Positions 1 through 8,684 are shown, counted from the stretch's first letter. The stretch: 42,323 bases of DNA from Planctomycetaceae bacterium (GCA_021297815.1 JAJTGK010000005.1:1-42323), one strand, 5' to 3'. Notes: generated from the sequence alone by a model not told the origin. Numbers and translations are program-made.

Positions 1-312
1 GAGGAGCCGTATCGGCCCGTCGTCGCGGCGGCCACCTCGATGCTCTTCGACTGCAACAACAACGGCCAGCTCGATACCGTCGAGATCGCCAACGGCGCTC
101 CCGACACCGACTCGGACGCGGTTCTCGACTCCTGCGAGTACGCGATCGGCGACCTCAACCTCAACGGCGTCATCGACCAGCAGGATCTCAGCATCCTCCT
201 GGGCTGGTGGGGCGTCCCGAACCCGCAGTTCGGCGACCTCAACTTCGACGGCGCGGTGAACGCGCTCGACCTCGGCATCATCCTCGGCCGCTTCGGCGTC
301 GTGGTGTACTGA
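1..312 (+). CDS. C-terminal end of a secreted dockerin-like protein (5' truncated)
   Basis: The reading frame is open from base 1 to a TGA at 310-312, so the true start lies outside the window. The visible 103 residues hold an Asn/Asp-rich calcium-type segment (DCNNNGQLD, then DTDSDAVLDSC) followed by two EF-hand-like dockerin loops, DLNLNGVIDQQDLSILLGWWG and DLNFDGAVNALDLGIILGRFG. This arrangement is typical of C-terminal tags on secreted planctomycete proteins. The part that would define the function is missing. The gene is followed 33 bases later by a strong intrinsic terminator. The dockerin-like assignment is by motif; what the tag binds is not known. Confidence 0.8.
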   Translation, partial: EEPYRPVVAAATSMLFDCNNNGQLDTVEIANGAPDTDSDAVLDSCEYAIGDLNLNGVIDQQDLSILLGWWGVPNPQFGDLNFDGAVNALDLGIILGRFGVVVY

Positions 313-345
313 TCCGCCGCGGTAGATCGCTGCAGCAACAACTCT

Positions 346-381
346 CGCGAGGCCGGCATGTCGCCGGCCTCGCGTGTTTTT
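346..381 (+). terminator. Rho-independent terminator after the dockerin-like gene
   Basis: A perfect 12-bp GC-rich stem (346-357 with 363-374) and a 5-base loop ATGTC are followed by TGTTTTT. It ends the transcript of the partial gene at 1-312 and isolates it from the Sel1 gene. Confidence 0.9.
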
Positions 382-441
382 AGGTTGTGTTCAGTCGGGC
401 GGGGCTTTCCGCGGAGGCGCTTCGCGCACACGCGGATCGGC

Positions 442-447
442 TATATC
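442..447 (+). promoter_or_regulatory. Candidate -10 box of a leaderless Sel1 transcript
   Basis: TATATC lies 7 bases before the chosen ATG at 455, and there is no Shine-Dalgarno sequence between them. A start site at the usual distance from this box would fall on or next to the ATG. No convincing -35 box is visible. Confidence 0.4.
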
Positions 448-454
448 TCGTCGC

Positions 455-1414
455 ATGACGCGCGCTTCCCTTCCGAACCTGATGCTCGCCGCGATTCTAG
501 GATCGGGGCTTTCCTCGACCAACTGCGTGGCGCAAAGCGAGGACGCGCCTCCCGTGGCGGAGCGCCCCGCGCAGGCCGACTCGCCCAAGACGCTGCGCGA
601 AAGGGCAGAGTCGGGGGACTTGGACGCGATGTACAGGCTCGCGGTCGCGTGCGCGCAGGGCCGCGCGGGAGAGTCCGCGCGCGCCGAGGCGATCGTGTGG
701 TACCGCCGCGCTGCCGAAGGTGGCCACGCGCCATCGATGGTGGTGGTCGGCTCGCGGCTCGCCCGCGGCGCCGATTGGAAGAAGGACGAGGTCGAGGCCG
801 CCAAGTGGTATCGCAAGGCGGCCGAGGCGGGCGATGCCACGGGCATGTTCATGTTCGCGGGCGCGTGCGCGCGCGGTGCGGGCGTTGCGAAGGACGAGGC
901 CGAGGCCGTGCGCTGGTACGAGCGCGCGGGAAAGCTCGGCGACGCGCGGTCGCTCACCAGCCTGGGAAGCATGCACGCCCTTGGCCGGGGCACGGCGCCC
1001 GATGTCGCGAAGGCGATCGAGTGCTACCGCGCCGCGGCGGACCTCGGCGATGCGCGCGCGATGTCGAACCTCGGAGCGCTCGCGCTTGAAGGCCGCGGGC
1101 TGCCGAAGGACGAGGTCGTGGCGATGGGATGGTTCGTGAAGGCCGCCGAACGCGGCGACGGCGATGCGATGCATCGGCTCGCGGTGATCCATGCATCTCG
1201 CGATGGCGGTGTTTCCGCGCGCGACGCGTGCTTCTGGGCGACTCTCGCCACCGTGCGTTGCAGGGGCAAGATGCTCGAGGAGGCGACGGTGTTGCGAGAC
1301 GCGTCCCGCGCGAAGCTCGACGAGGCGGCACGCCGCGAGGTCGACGACCGTGTGGCTGCTTGGAACGCGGCCCGAGCGCGGGGTGGCGCGACGACGGAAG
1401 CCGAAGCGCCGTGA
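455..1414 (+). CDS. Secreted Sel1-repeat protein (TPR-like)
   Basis: A 319-residue protein with an N-terminal export signal (MTRASLPNLMLAAILGSG...), a short linker, and six consecutive Sel1-type repeats from about residue 45 to 260. The repeats follow the pattern A-x-x-GD-x-x-AM-x-x-LG-x-x-x-A-x-G-x-G and end in W/Y-Y-x-(K/R)-A. Sel1 repeats form alpha-helical solenoids that scaffold protein-protein contacts, often at the envelope. I chose the ATG at 455 over the upstream GTG at 374, which lies inside the preceding terminator. The cysteine in SSTNC resembles a weak lipobox but does not fit the consensus, so lipidation is doubtful. A paralogous Sel1 protein lies at 11324-12472. The binding partner is unknown. 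Confidence 0.85.
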   Translation: MTRASLPNLMLAAILGSGLSSTNCVAQSEDAPPVAERPAQADSPKTLRERAESGDLDAMYRLAVACAQGRAGESARAEAIVWYRRAAEGGHAPSMVVVGSRLARGADWKKDEVEAAKWYRKAAEAGDATGMFMFAGACARGAGVAKDEAEAVRWYERAGKLGDARSLTSLGSMHALGRGTAPDVAKAIECYRAAADLGDARAMSNLGALALEGRGLPKDEVVAMGWFVKAAERGDGDAMHRLAVIHASRDGGVSARDACFWATLATVRCRGKMLEEATVLRDASRAKLDEAARREVDDRVAAWNAARARGGATTEAEAP

Positions 1415-1435
1415 CGGATCAGGCGATCAACGACA

Positions 1436-1459
1436 AGCCGCGCCTATGGAGGCGCGGCT
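1436..1459. terminator. Putative bidirectional terminator between convergent genes
   Basis: A perfect 9-bp stem (1436-1444 with 1451-1459) and a 6-base loop lie between the stops of the plus-strand Sel1 gene and the minus-strand dockerin-like gene. Neither side has a long U-tract, so termination is inferred from the position and the stem. Confidence 0.55.
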
Positions 1460-1490
1460 CGTCGTGATTCGCGAGTTCGTTGGGCGTCGG

Positions 1491-1847
1491 TCAGCCGGCG
1501 CAGGCGCCCCAGGCGCCGAGCAGCACGGCGAGGTCGGAGCCGTCGGTGGTTCCGTTTCCCGTCACATCGGTCTGGCCGCCCAGACCCCAACCGCCAAGCA
1601 TGGTCGAAAGATCGGCTGCGTCGACGACGCCGTCGCAGTTGAAGTCCGTGGGGCAGCACGAAGGCGAGGAACCGCCACCGCCCGCGCGGAAGGTGACCGA
1701 CTGGAAGTCGTCGTTTGCCGGCATGTCGCGCTTGGCAGCGGTGGGGGCCATCTGGCCCGAGGCCTTCGAATCGCCCTTCTCCGCGTACGCGGTGAACGAA
1801 ACGACGGCGGCGAAACCAAGAAGGACGATGGTGCTGAACTTCGACAT
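1491..1847 (-). CDS. Small secreted dockerin-like protein
   Basis: A 118-residue protein consisting of a clear signal peptide (MSKFSTIVLLGFAAVVSFTAYA), a short linker of about 45 residues ending in GGGGSSPSCC, and two dockerin-like calcium loops (DFNCDGVVDAADLSTMLGGWG and DVTGNGTTDGSDLAVLLGAWG). It ends in GACAG. Apart from the tag there is almost no other domain. The ATG at 1847 is chosen because GAGGAG stands just upstream on the coding strand and the signal peptide starts there; the frame is open further upstream but without such features. It could be a small surface adaptor carrying only the calcium module. No enzymatic motif is visible. Confidence 0.8.
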   Translation of the reverse strand: MSKFSTIVLLGFAAVVSFTAYAEKGDSKASGQMAPTAAKRDMPANDDFQSVTFRAGGGGSSPSCCPTDFNCDGVVDAADLSTMLGGWGLGGQTDVTGNGTTDGSDLAVLLGAWGACAG

Positions 1848-1979
1848 CGGGGTCTCCTCGCGGGCTGGACGCGCCCACTCTTTCTGGAAATTAGCCCATG
1901 AGTCGGTCGGACACAACCCAGAAGGCCGAGTTTTTCGAGGATTCGCCGGTCGCACGAGCGGTCGAAGCACCAGCGAGAT

Positions 1980-2011
1980 GACTCGCGGGAGTCGACCGTC
2001 AAGGGTATTCT
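1980..2011 (+). promoter_or_regulatory. Candidate leaderless promoter with upstream hairpin for the alpha-galactosidase
   Basis: TATTCT at 2006-2011 stands 6 bases before the ATG at 2018, without a Shine-Dalgarno sequence. A small inverted repeat (GACTC-GCGG-GAGTC, 1980-1993) sits just upstream, where an operator could lie. This is inferred from pattern only. Confidence 0.4.
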
Positions 2012-2017
2012 CGGACT

Positions 2018-3862
2018 ATGAATCCCTGTGTGACCCTCGATCTCGCATCGTTTCGGTCCCTCGCAGTCGCACTCGCCCTTGCCGTCGTGCAACCCGCACT
2101 CGGCGGAGCTGGCCACCTCGGCGACCTTGTCGCGCGGATTCGCGCTTCGTCGCCTGCCGTCACAGCCTCGGCGCCCGCGGGAGATACCGCGACGATCGAT
2201 GTCGCGACACGCTGGCAGGGGGAAGAGGCGGTGGTCACGGTACGAAACCGCGGCTCGGCGCCGATGGCATTGTCGGAGGTCGTGCTCTTCGACCTCGAGC
2301 ACGGGCTTCCTGCGGAGACGGCGTATTACGGCGAAGGCCTGCAGATGCTCGCGCAGTACGGCGGATCGCTGGTGGCGCCTGTCGACTACGGCGAGTACCC
2401 CGACCGTTCGCACTACCGCTTGCCCGAGCCCGAGGGGTTCCGCCGCGTGTACTCGATGGCGTTGCTCGAGCCGTCGGATGCGCCGCAGGTGCTGCTCGGC
2501 TTCACCTCATGCCGCAGGTTCGTGGGTGCGTTCGACCTTTCGCCCACGCGCCTGCGCTGCACGATCGACCTTGAAGGCACGGTGATTCCCGCAGGTACGG
2601 AGCTTGCGCTCGAAGGTCTGCTCGTGCGCGAGGGCAGCGACCGCGCGCAGCTGCTCGGCGACCTCGCGGCTCGCCTCGCGCGCGCGCACCCGCGCACGGC
2701 ATGGCCCGCGCCGCCGACGGGCTGGTGCTCGTGGTACTGCTTCGGCCCGCGGGTCACGGCGCAGGATGTGCTGTCGAACCTGGCGGCGATCAACCGCGAC
2801 TACCGTGACCTCGAGTTCGTGCAGATCGACGACGGATACCAGCCCACGATGGGCGACTGGCTCGACACAGGCCCTGGGTTCGGCGGTCGGCCGGTGCAGG
2901 AGATCCTGCGCGAGATCCGCGCGCAGGGCCGCGAGCCCGCGATCTGGGTGGCGCCGTTCGTCGCAAGCCCCGATTCGAAGCTCCTGCGCGAGCATCCGTC
3001 GTGGTTCGTGCGTGGCGACGACGGCAAGCCGATGCCCAGCGACCGCGTGATGTTCGGCGGCTGGCGCCTCGGGCCGTGGTTCGTGCTCGACGGCACGAAC
3101 CCCGAGGTGCAGGCGCATTTCGAGCAGCTGTTCGCCACGATGCGCCGCGAGTGGGGCGTGCGCTACTTCAAGCTCGACGCGATCTTCTGGGGCATGATGC
3201 ACGGCGGCCAGCGCTCCGACCGCGCGGCGACGCGCGTCGAGGCCTATCGGCTCGGCATGCAGGCGATCCGCCGCGGCGCGGGCGCCGACGCGTACATCCT
3301 GGGCTGCAACCACCCGATCTGGCCGTCGCTCGGGCTGATCGACGGCTCGCGCAGTTCGCTCGACATCGAGCGGCGCTGGCACAGCGTGTCGCGCACGGGC
3401 CGCGAGAACCTGCTGCGCGCATGGCAGAACGGCACGCTCTGGTGGAACGACCCCGATGCGTTCGTGCAGACGGGGCTGCCCGACAACGAGGCACGGTTCC
3501 ATGCGACGCTGATCCACGCGACGGGTGGCGCGGCGCTGTCGGGCGACGACCTGCCGCAGGTCCCCGCGGCACGGACAGGGGTCATGCGCCTGCTGTCGCG
3601 GCCCACGGGCGTGGCGGCACGCTTCGCCGATCTCTCGCTCTCGGTCGGCACCATGCCGCTTGCGGGCGGCGCGGTACGGCATGCGCTCTTCAACTGGAGC
3701 GATGCACCTGTGGAGCGCACGATCGCGCTTCCAGAGCGCAGCCGCGTGCGCGACCTGCTGACGGGCGAGGACCTCGGCGTGCATGAAGGTCGCTTGACGC
3801 GTGCGCTCGGTGCGCGCGATGCGGCGCTGCTCGAGTCGACGCCCGCGCCGGATGCGCGCTGA
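2018..3862 (+). CDS. GH36-like alpha-galactosidase (clan D), exported
   Basis: A 614-residue protein with an N-terminal hydrophobic signal (LAVALALAVVQPALGGA), a beta-rich N-terminal region to about residue 230, and a TIM-barrel region with clan GH-D motifs. WCSWYCFG and FVQIDDGYQP open the barrel, IWVAPFVA follows, and YFKLDA carries Asp387, the expected nucleophile. LIDGSRSSLD carries Asp442, the expected acid/base. The 55-residue spacing between the two Asp residues is close to that known in GH36 enzymes. A C-terminal beta domain follows (about 520-614). The expected role is hydrolysis of alpha-galactosides or related sugars outside the cytoplasm; the exact substrate cannot be read from sequence. 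It stands as a single gene between the dockerin-like gene and the histidine kinase. Confidence 0.85.
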   Translation: MNPCVTLDLASFRSLAVALALAVVQPALGGAGHLGDLVARIRASSPAVTASAPAGDTATIDVATRWQGEEAVVTVRNRGSAPMALSEVVLFDLEHGLPAETAYYGEGLQMLAQYGGSLVAPVDYGEYPDRSHYRLPEPEGFRRVYSMALLEPSDAPQVLLGFTSCRRFVGAFDLSPTRLRCTIDLEGTVIPAGTELALEGLLVREGSDRAQLLGDLAARLARAHPRTAWPAPPTGWCSWYCFGPRVTAQDVLSNLAAINRDYRDLEFVQIDDGYQPTMGDWLDTGPGFGGRPVQEILREIRAQGREPAIWVAPFVASPDSKLLREHPSWFVRGDDGKPMPSDRVMFGGWRLGPWFVLDGTNPEVQAHFEQLFATMRREWGVRYFKLDAIFWGMMHGGQRSDRAATRVEAYRLGMQAIRRGAGADAYILGCNHPIWPSLGLIDGSRSSLDIERRWHSVSRTGRENLLRAWQNGTLWWNDPDAFVQTGLPDNEARFHATLIHATGGAALSGDDLPQVPAARTGVMRLLSRPTGVAARFADLSLSVGTMPLAGGAVRHALFNWSDAPVERTIALPERSRVRDLLTGEDLGVHEGRLTRALGARDAALLESTPAPDAR

Positions 3863-3998
3863 GCGGGCGGCGCGCGCCTGACGGGCGCATTCCCCATTTC
3901 ACCGACGATCGCGCGTGGAACGCCTTTGCGGCGCCACTTCGGTGCACATCATCCGTAGTCCGCCTCAGCAGCGCGTTCGGCGCGCCGATGGTTGGCGA

Positions 3999-4014
3999 GA
4001 CGGCCGCGGCCGTC
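3999..4014. promoter_or_regulatory. 16-bp perfect palindrome upstream of the kinase gene
   Basis: GACGGCCGCGGCCGTC is a perfect two-fold palindrome 35 bases before the chosen ATG of the histidine kinase. It could be an operator or only a GC-rich chance palindrome. No U-tract follows it, so it is not a terminator. Confidence 0.35.
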
Positions 4015-4048
4015 CATCGCCGGGCGGGGTGCAGCGGATACCGAATCC

Positions 4049-7000
4049 ATGCGTGCGTTCACGAGTCCATCGATCCCACCGACCCGGCGATTCCGCTCGC
4101 TCGAGCGAAGCGTCATGCTGCCATTGCTCGCGGTCTTCGTGACATGCGCGGCGGCGATCACCTATGCGGCGAGCTGCGCCTACGAAGCGCAGCGTCGCGT
4201 GCATCTCGAGACTGAGGCGCGGCTTGCCATGGCGGGAATCGAGGCGCTCGGCAGCGCGCAGCTGTCGGGCGGCGCGCTCCAGTCGGCCGTGACAAGGCTC
4301 GCGACGGAGACGGAGGTCAGCCTGATCGTGGTCGCGGGTGGTGAGCCGATGCGCGTGATTGCGAGTTCGCGCGCCGAGTGGCTTGGCCTCGGCATGGAAG
4401 CGCTTCCGACGGAAACGGTCGCGGCGGATCTTCTTCGTGGCGCCGCCGTGCGACGGCCTGAGATGCGCATGCATGAAAGTGATTCGCAGCTCGACTACAC
4501 CGTGCCGTTCGGATCCGAGGCGGTGGCGATGGTGCACATCGACGCGAGTGGAATCGCCTCGGGCGCGCTCGCGTCGGCGATCTGGTTCGGCGGCGTGGCG
4601 CTTGGCGGGCTCGTGCTTCTCGGTGTGGTGGCGGCCGCCGTGCTTCGGCGCCGCGTGATCGCGCGCATCGAGTCGATCGCGGCGGGTGTGAACGCGGTAG
4701 GCGCGCCTTCCGCCGCGGTCGACGGCAGCGAGGACGAGATCTCGGCGCTCGCCCAGGCGATCCGCGATGCGAAAGGTCGCGTGGAGGGCAGCGTGCGCGA
4801 GCTCGAGCGGCTGGCGCTGGTCGCACGCAGCACGACCAACGCGGTCGTCATCACCGACCTCGACCGACGGATCACCTGGGTGAACGAGGGCTTCACGCGC
4901 ATCACGGGCTGGACGCTCGACGAGGTGGTGGGCCGGGTTCCAGGCGACTTCCTTCAGACCCCGCGCACCGATCCGACGGCGATCGCGGCCATGCGCGACG
5001 CGCTGAACGATGCGCGGTCGTGCAGGGTCGAGATCCTCAACCGCGGCAAGGATGGGCGCGAGTACTGGCTTGATGTCGAGATCCAGCCCGTCCGCAACGA
5101 GGCGGGCGTGGTGACGGGCTTCATGGCGATCGAGAGCGATGTCACGGCGGCCGTCGAGGCGCGGCGCGAGCTCGCTGCCTCGGAGCGAAGGCAGAAGCTG
5201 ATCGTGGCAGGTGCGGAACTCGGCACCTGGGACTGGCACATTCCGTCGGGCGAGGTGCACTTCAACGAACGATGGTGCGAGATGCTCGGCTACGACCCGA
5301 GCGAGATCGAGGCGCATGTGCGCTCGTGGGAGCGCATCGTGCACCCCGAGGATGCGCAGATGGCGTCGGACGCGCTCAAGGAGCACTTCGAGGAGCGCAG
5401 CGACCTCTATCGGTGCGAGCACCGACTGCGTGCCAAGGACGGTTCGGTGATCTGGGTGCTCGACTCGGGCAAGGTCTACGAGCGCGACGCAGAGGGCAGG
5501 CCCGTCCGCATGGCGGGCATCCATCTGGACATCACCGAGCGCCGCCGCGCCGAGGAGCGGTTCGAGCTGGTCGTGAAGGGTTCGGCTGCGGGCATCTGGG
5601 ACTGGGACATCCGCACGGGGGCCGACTACTTCTCGCCGCGCTGGAAGCAGCTGCTTGGGTACGCGGAGGACGAGCTGCCGAATGTCGTGTCGACCTGGGC
5701 GGAGCTGATCCACCCCGATGACCGCGAGGTCGTCACGCGTGCGGTCGAGGCGCATCTATTGCAGAGGGCGCCGTACTCGCTCGACTACAGGCTGCGCACG
5801 AAGTCGGGCGAGTACCGATGGTTCCACGCGGCGGGGCAGGCGGTGTGGGACGACGAGGGGCGGCCGCTCCGCATGGCGGGCTCGCTCGACGACATCCACG
5901 AGCGCCGCGTGGTCGAGTCGGCGCGCGCGCGCCTGGCGGCGATCGTGGCGAACTCCGAGGACGCGATCCTCGGGCTGACGATCGATGGACGAATCCAGTC
6001 GGCGAACGCCGCCGCGGGCAGGCTGTTCGGAGTGTCGCCCGAGGCGCTCGCGGGGCTGTGCGAGCTTGAGCTCGTGCCCCAAGGCGAGCGCGAGCGCGAG
6101 CGGGACGCGCTCGGGCGCATCGCGCGCGGCGAGCGCATGGAGCAGTACGAGACGACGCGGCTCTGCGGCGACCGCGGCGTGGTCGAGGTCTCGGTGGCGC
6201 TTTCGGTCGTGCGCGACGAGTCGGGTGCCGTCGTCGGCGCCGCGAAGATCGTGCGCGACATCAGCGAGCGACGCGAGAAGCAGGAGCTCCTGCGCCTCAA
6301 CGAGCTGCTCGCGCGGCAGAACAGGCGGCTCGAGGAGATGACCGAGCGCGCGCACCGCTTCGTCGACGATGTATCGCACGAGTTCCGCACGCCGCTCACC
6401 GTGATCAAGGAGTACACCTCGATCATCGCCGACGGGCTCGGCGGCCCCGTGTCGGACATGCAGCAGGAGTGGCTGCGGGTCATCGATGTGGCGGCGGTCG
6501 ACCTCAACCAGATGGTCGAGGACTTCCTCGATTCGAGCAAGCTGCGCGCGGGGCGCCTGCGCGTCGACAGGCGCAGCGTCTCGGTGATGTCGGTGGTCGC
6601 GGGCGTGCAGAAGATGATCGCGCGCAAGGCGATGGCGCGGCAGATCAACATCGTGCAGCAGATCGAGCCGGGGCTGCCTCCCGTGTTCGCCGACGAGGAG
6701 AAGCTGCGCCGCGTCGTGATGAACCTCGTGACCAACGCGATCAAGTTCTCGCCCGAGGGCGGCACGGTGTTGATCGGCGCGCGGTCGAGCGCGCTCGGCG
6801 ATGTCGAGTTCAGCGTGGTTGACCACGGACCTGGGCTTGCGCCGTCGGACCTGAAGCTGCTCTTCGAGCGCTTCCGTCAGCTGCCGAACGCGCTCAGCCC
6901 GAGCGTGAAGGGCTTCGGCCTCGGACTCAACATCGCGCGGCAGCTCGTGTGGCTGAATCTCGGCACGATCTCGGTCGAGAGCGAGCCTGGACAGGGCGCG

Positions 7001-7417
7001 ATCTTTTCGTTCACCGTGCCCGCGATGCGCATGGAGACGGTCATCGACCGCTTCTTCGAGCGCCTGTCCGAGCGCGAGGAGGCGCCGCGCATGGTCGCGT
7101 TGCTTTCGGTCGCGCGGGAGTCGGGGAGCGCCGAGGAGCTGCGCAGGCTCGTGGTGGCCGCGACTCGGCCCACCGACATCGCGGTGGAGTCGGCGGACGG
7201 CCAGTCGATCGTCGTGTTCGGTCCGACGGGTTCGCCCGAGACATGGCGCGAGCGCCTCGAGGAGGCGCTACACACCAGCGGGGAGGACGGCGCCGCGCCA
7301 GCGGTGTCACTCGCGGGCCGATGGGAGTATCCGGCGGAGTGCGCCCGCGCGCGTGCCGCCATCCGCAACGCCATCCTCATGGAGCAAGGCTATGCCGTAC
7401 CGCGTGCTGGTCATTGA
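4049..7417 (+). CDS. Membrane-bound multi-PAS sensor histidine kinase
   Basis: A 1122-residue protein. A transmembrane helix at about residues 22-43, an extracytoplasmic sensor region of about 130 residues and a second helix at about 175-199 are followed by four PAS domains. PAS1 (about 255-375) contains WVNEGFTRITGW. PAS2 and PAS3 are PAS_3-type, with GTWDWHI and GIWDWDI openings and HPED/HPDD motifs. PAS4 has EDAILGLTIDG. The HisKA box is VSHEFRTP with phospho-acceptor His777. The ATPase domain has the N box NLVTNAIKF (Asn892/Asn896), DHGPGLA and GFGLGLNIA. A tail of about 130 residues (993-1122) follows and resembles a degenerate GGDEF fold. I chose ATG 4049 over the in-frame TTG at 3992. 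The gene overlaps the next receiver gene by 26 bases, so the two are probably co-translated. The signal sensed is unknown. Confidence 0.9.
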   Translation: MRAFTSPSIPPTRRFRSLERSVMLPLLAVFVTCAAAITYAASCAYEAQRRVHLETEARLAMAGIEALGSAQLSGGALQSAVTRLATETEVSLIVVAGGEPMRVIASSRAEWLGLGMEALPTETVAADLLRGAAVRRPEMRMHESDSQLDYTVPFGSEAVAMVHIDASGIASGALASAIWFGGVALGGLVLLGVVAAAVLRRRVIARIESIAAGVNAVGAPSAAVDGSEDEISALAQAIRDAKGRVEGSVRELERLALVARSTTNAVVITDLDRRITWVNEGFTRITGWTLDEVVGRVPGDFLQTPRTDPTAIAAMRDALNDARSCRVEILNRGKDGREYWLDVEIQPVRNEAGVVTGFMAIESDVTAAVEARRELAASERRQKLIVAGAELGTWDWHIPSGEVHFNERWCEMLGYDPSEIEAHVRSWERIVHPEDAQMASDALKEHFEERSDLYRCEHRLRAKDGSVIWVLDSGKVYERDAEGRPVRMAGIHLDITERRRAEERFELVVKGSAAGIWDWDIRTGADYFSPRWKQLLGYAEDELPNVVSTWAELIHPDDREVVTRAVEAHLLQRAPYSLDYRLRTKSGEYRWFHAAGQAVWDDEGRPLRMAGSLDDIHERRVVESARARLAAIVANSEDAILGLTIDGRIQSANAAAGRLFGVSPEALAGLCELELVPQGERERERDALGRIARGERMEQYETTRLCGDRGVVEVSVALSVVRDESGAVVGAAKIVRDISERREKQELLRLNELLARQNRRLEEMTERAHRFVDDVSHEFRTPLTVIKEYTSIIADGLGGPVSDMQQEWLRVIDVAAVDLNQMVEDFLDSSKLRAGRLRVDRRSVSVMSVVAGVQKMIARKAMARQINIVQQIEPGLPPVFADEEKLRRVVMNLVTNAIKFSPEGGTVLIGARSSALGDVEFSVVDHGPGLAPSDLKLLFERFRQLPNALSPSVKGFGLGLNIARQLVWLNLGTISVESEPGQGAIFSFTVPAMRMETVIDRFFERLSEREEAPRMVALLSVARESGSAEELRRLVVAATRPTDIAVESADGQSIVVFGPTGSPETWRERLEEALHTSGEDGAAPAVSLAGRWEYPAECARARAAIRNAILMEQGYAVPRAGH

Positions 7418-7790
7418 CGACGAGAAGGTTCTGTCGCAGGTGCTTGCGATTCGCCTGCGCGCCGCGGGGTACCTTGCGTCGACGGCGAACAGCGGGCTCG
7501 AGGGCCTGCTGTCGGCCCAGGAGTCGCGCCCCGACGCGATCGTGCTCGATGTGCGCATGCCCGACATGGACGGATTCGAGGTGCATGCGCGTCTCAAGCA
7601 GAATCCGCATCTTTCCGCGATCCCCGTGGTGTTCCTCAGTGCGAATGTACAGGACAGCGCGCGGCACTCCGCCCTTGCGGCGGGCGCCTCGGCCTACCTC
7701 ACGAAGCCATACGACCCGCACGAGGTGATCGCCACGGTGCACGACGCCATCGTGCGGGGAAAGGGAGCAAGGAGCGTGGCACATGCATAG
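7392..7790 (+). CDS. Stand-alone receiver (CheY-like) response regulator 1
   Basis: A 132-residue protein made only of a receiver domain. Acidic residues Asp9/Asp10, phospho-acceptor Asp53 in VLDVRMP, Ser83 in FLSAN and Lys105 in TKPYD are all in place. No output domain is present, so it probably passes phosphate or binds a partner rather than DNA. The start ATG lies inside the end of the kinase gene, with GGAGCAAGG just before it. Its last 8 bases overlap the start of the next receiver gene. The likely phosphodonor is the adjacent kinase, by context. Confidence 0.9.
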   Translation: MPYRVLVIDDEKVLSQVLAIRLRAAGYLASTANSGLEGLLSAQESRPDAIVLDVRMPDMDGFEVHARLKQNPHLSAIPVVFLSANVQDSARHSALAAGASAYLTKPYDPHEVIATVHDAIVRGKGARSVAHA

Positions 7791-8202
7791 GCACAGCGGA
7801 GCGACGATCCTGGTCGTGGAGAACGACCCCGAGCTGCGGCGGGTGATCTCGCTGCGCCTGTCGGGCGCTGGACACCAGTGCGTCGAGGCGGGCACGGGCG
7901 CGCAGGCGCTCAGCGAGTGGCAGCGCCGCAGCTTCGATGTGGTGGTGAGCGACCTCAACATGCCTGGCGGCGACGGCATCGCGCTCGCCGACGCGCTGCA
8001 GCGCGACGAGGCCGTGCCGATCATCTTCATCACGGGCTTCCGCGAGGACTTCAAGCGGCGGCTGCGGCGCGTGGGCGATGTGACGCTGCTCGAGAAGCCG
8101 TTCGACCCGTCGGTGCTGATCGACCTCATCGAGGCGACGCTGATCGGGCGCGACACGGGAGACGACGGAGTGCGCCATCCGCACGGTGCGGACGGCAAGT
8201 GA
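7783..8202 (+). CDS. Stand-alone receiver response regulator 2
   Basis: A 139-residue single receiver domain with phospho-acceptor Asp57 (VVSDLNMP), Thr in FITGF and Lys in EKPF. The acidic pocket reads Glu13-Asn14-Asp15 (VENDPE) instead of the usual Asp pair; this variant occurs in functional receivers. A short tail rich in Asp, Gly and His follows. The gene overlaps receiver 1 by 8 bases, so the pair is translationally coupled. It has no DNA-binding or enzymatic output domain. Confidence 0.9.
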   Translation: MHRHSGATILVVENDPELRRVISLRLSGAGHQCVEAGTGAQALSEWQRRSFDVVVSDLNMPGGDGIALADALQRDEAVPIIFITGFREDFKRRLRRVGDVTLLEKPFDPSVLIDLIEATLIGRDTGDDGVRHPHGADGK

Positions 8203-8246
8203 GGCGGGGACGCGTGCTCGTGCACGCGGGACGAATTGGGGGACAC

Positions 8247-8684
8247 ATGTCGAAGCCAGTGATTCTGATGGCGGACGACGACTGCGCGCTGCTCGAGGCC
8301 GTCTCGACGCGGCTTTCGGCCGCGGGGTTCGAGGTGCATGCGGTGCAGGACGGCTATATGGCGGTGCAGGCGGCCCGTCGCGTGCGGCCCGATGTGGTGC
8401 TGCTCGATGTGGGGATGCCTGCGGGCGATGGGTTCTCGGTGCAGGACCGTCTGCAGAACCTCGAGGCGCGCGACATGCCGCAGTTCGTGTACATGACGGG
8501 TTCGCGGGAAGGCCGCGTGACGCGGGAGGCGCGCGCCAAGAACGCATTCGCCCTCGCGCACAAGCCCTTCGACGGGCGTGAACTTGCGGTGGTGCTGCGC
8601 AGCGCCGTACGCCAGCGGCGCGCGCGGCAGCAGGCGGCGGCCGATCGCGAGCGCGACGAAGACCTCGGCGATTGGGCGACCTGA
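8247..8684 (+). CDS. Stand-alone receiver response regulator 3
   Basis: A 145-residue receiver domain: Asp10-Asp11-Asp12 acidic pocket, phospho-acceptor Asp54 (LLDVGMP), Thr in YMTGS, Lys in HKPFD. It has a basic, Arg/Gln/Ala-rich C-terminal helix (about 120-145). The ATG at 8247 is chosen because a GGGGGA run lies 4 bases upstream and the fold begins there; the reading frame is open much further upstream only because that part shadows receiver 2. It completes a run of three bare receivers behind one kinase. Confidence 0.88.
   Translation: MSKPVILMADDDCALLEAVSTRLSAAGFEVHAVQDGYMAVQAARRVRPDVVLLDVGMPAGDGFSVQDRLQNLEARDMPQFVYMTGSREGRVTREARAKNAFALAHKPFDGRELAVVLRSAVRQRRARQQAAADRERDEDLGDWAT

Noticed and set aside
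374-454. Upstream GTG start for the first Sel1 gene
   Set aside because: The GTG lies within the preceding terminator hairpin; ATG 455 starts the signal peptide and has a promoter-like box in front.
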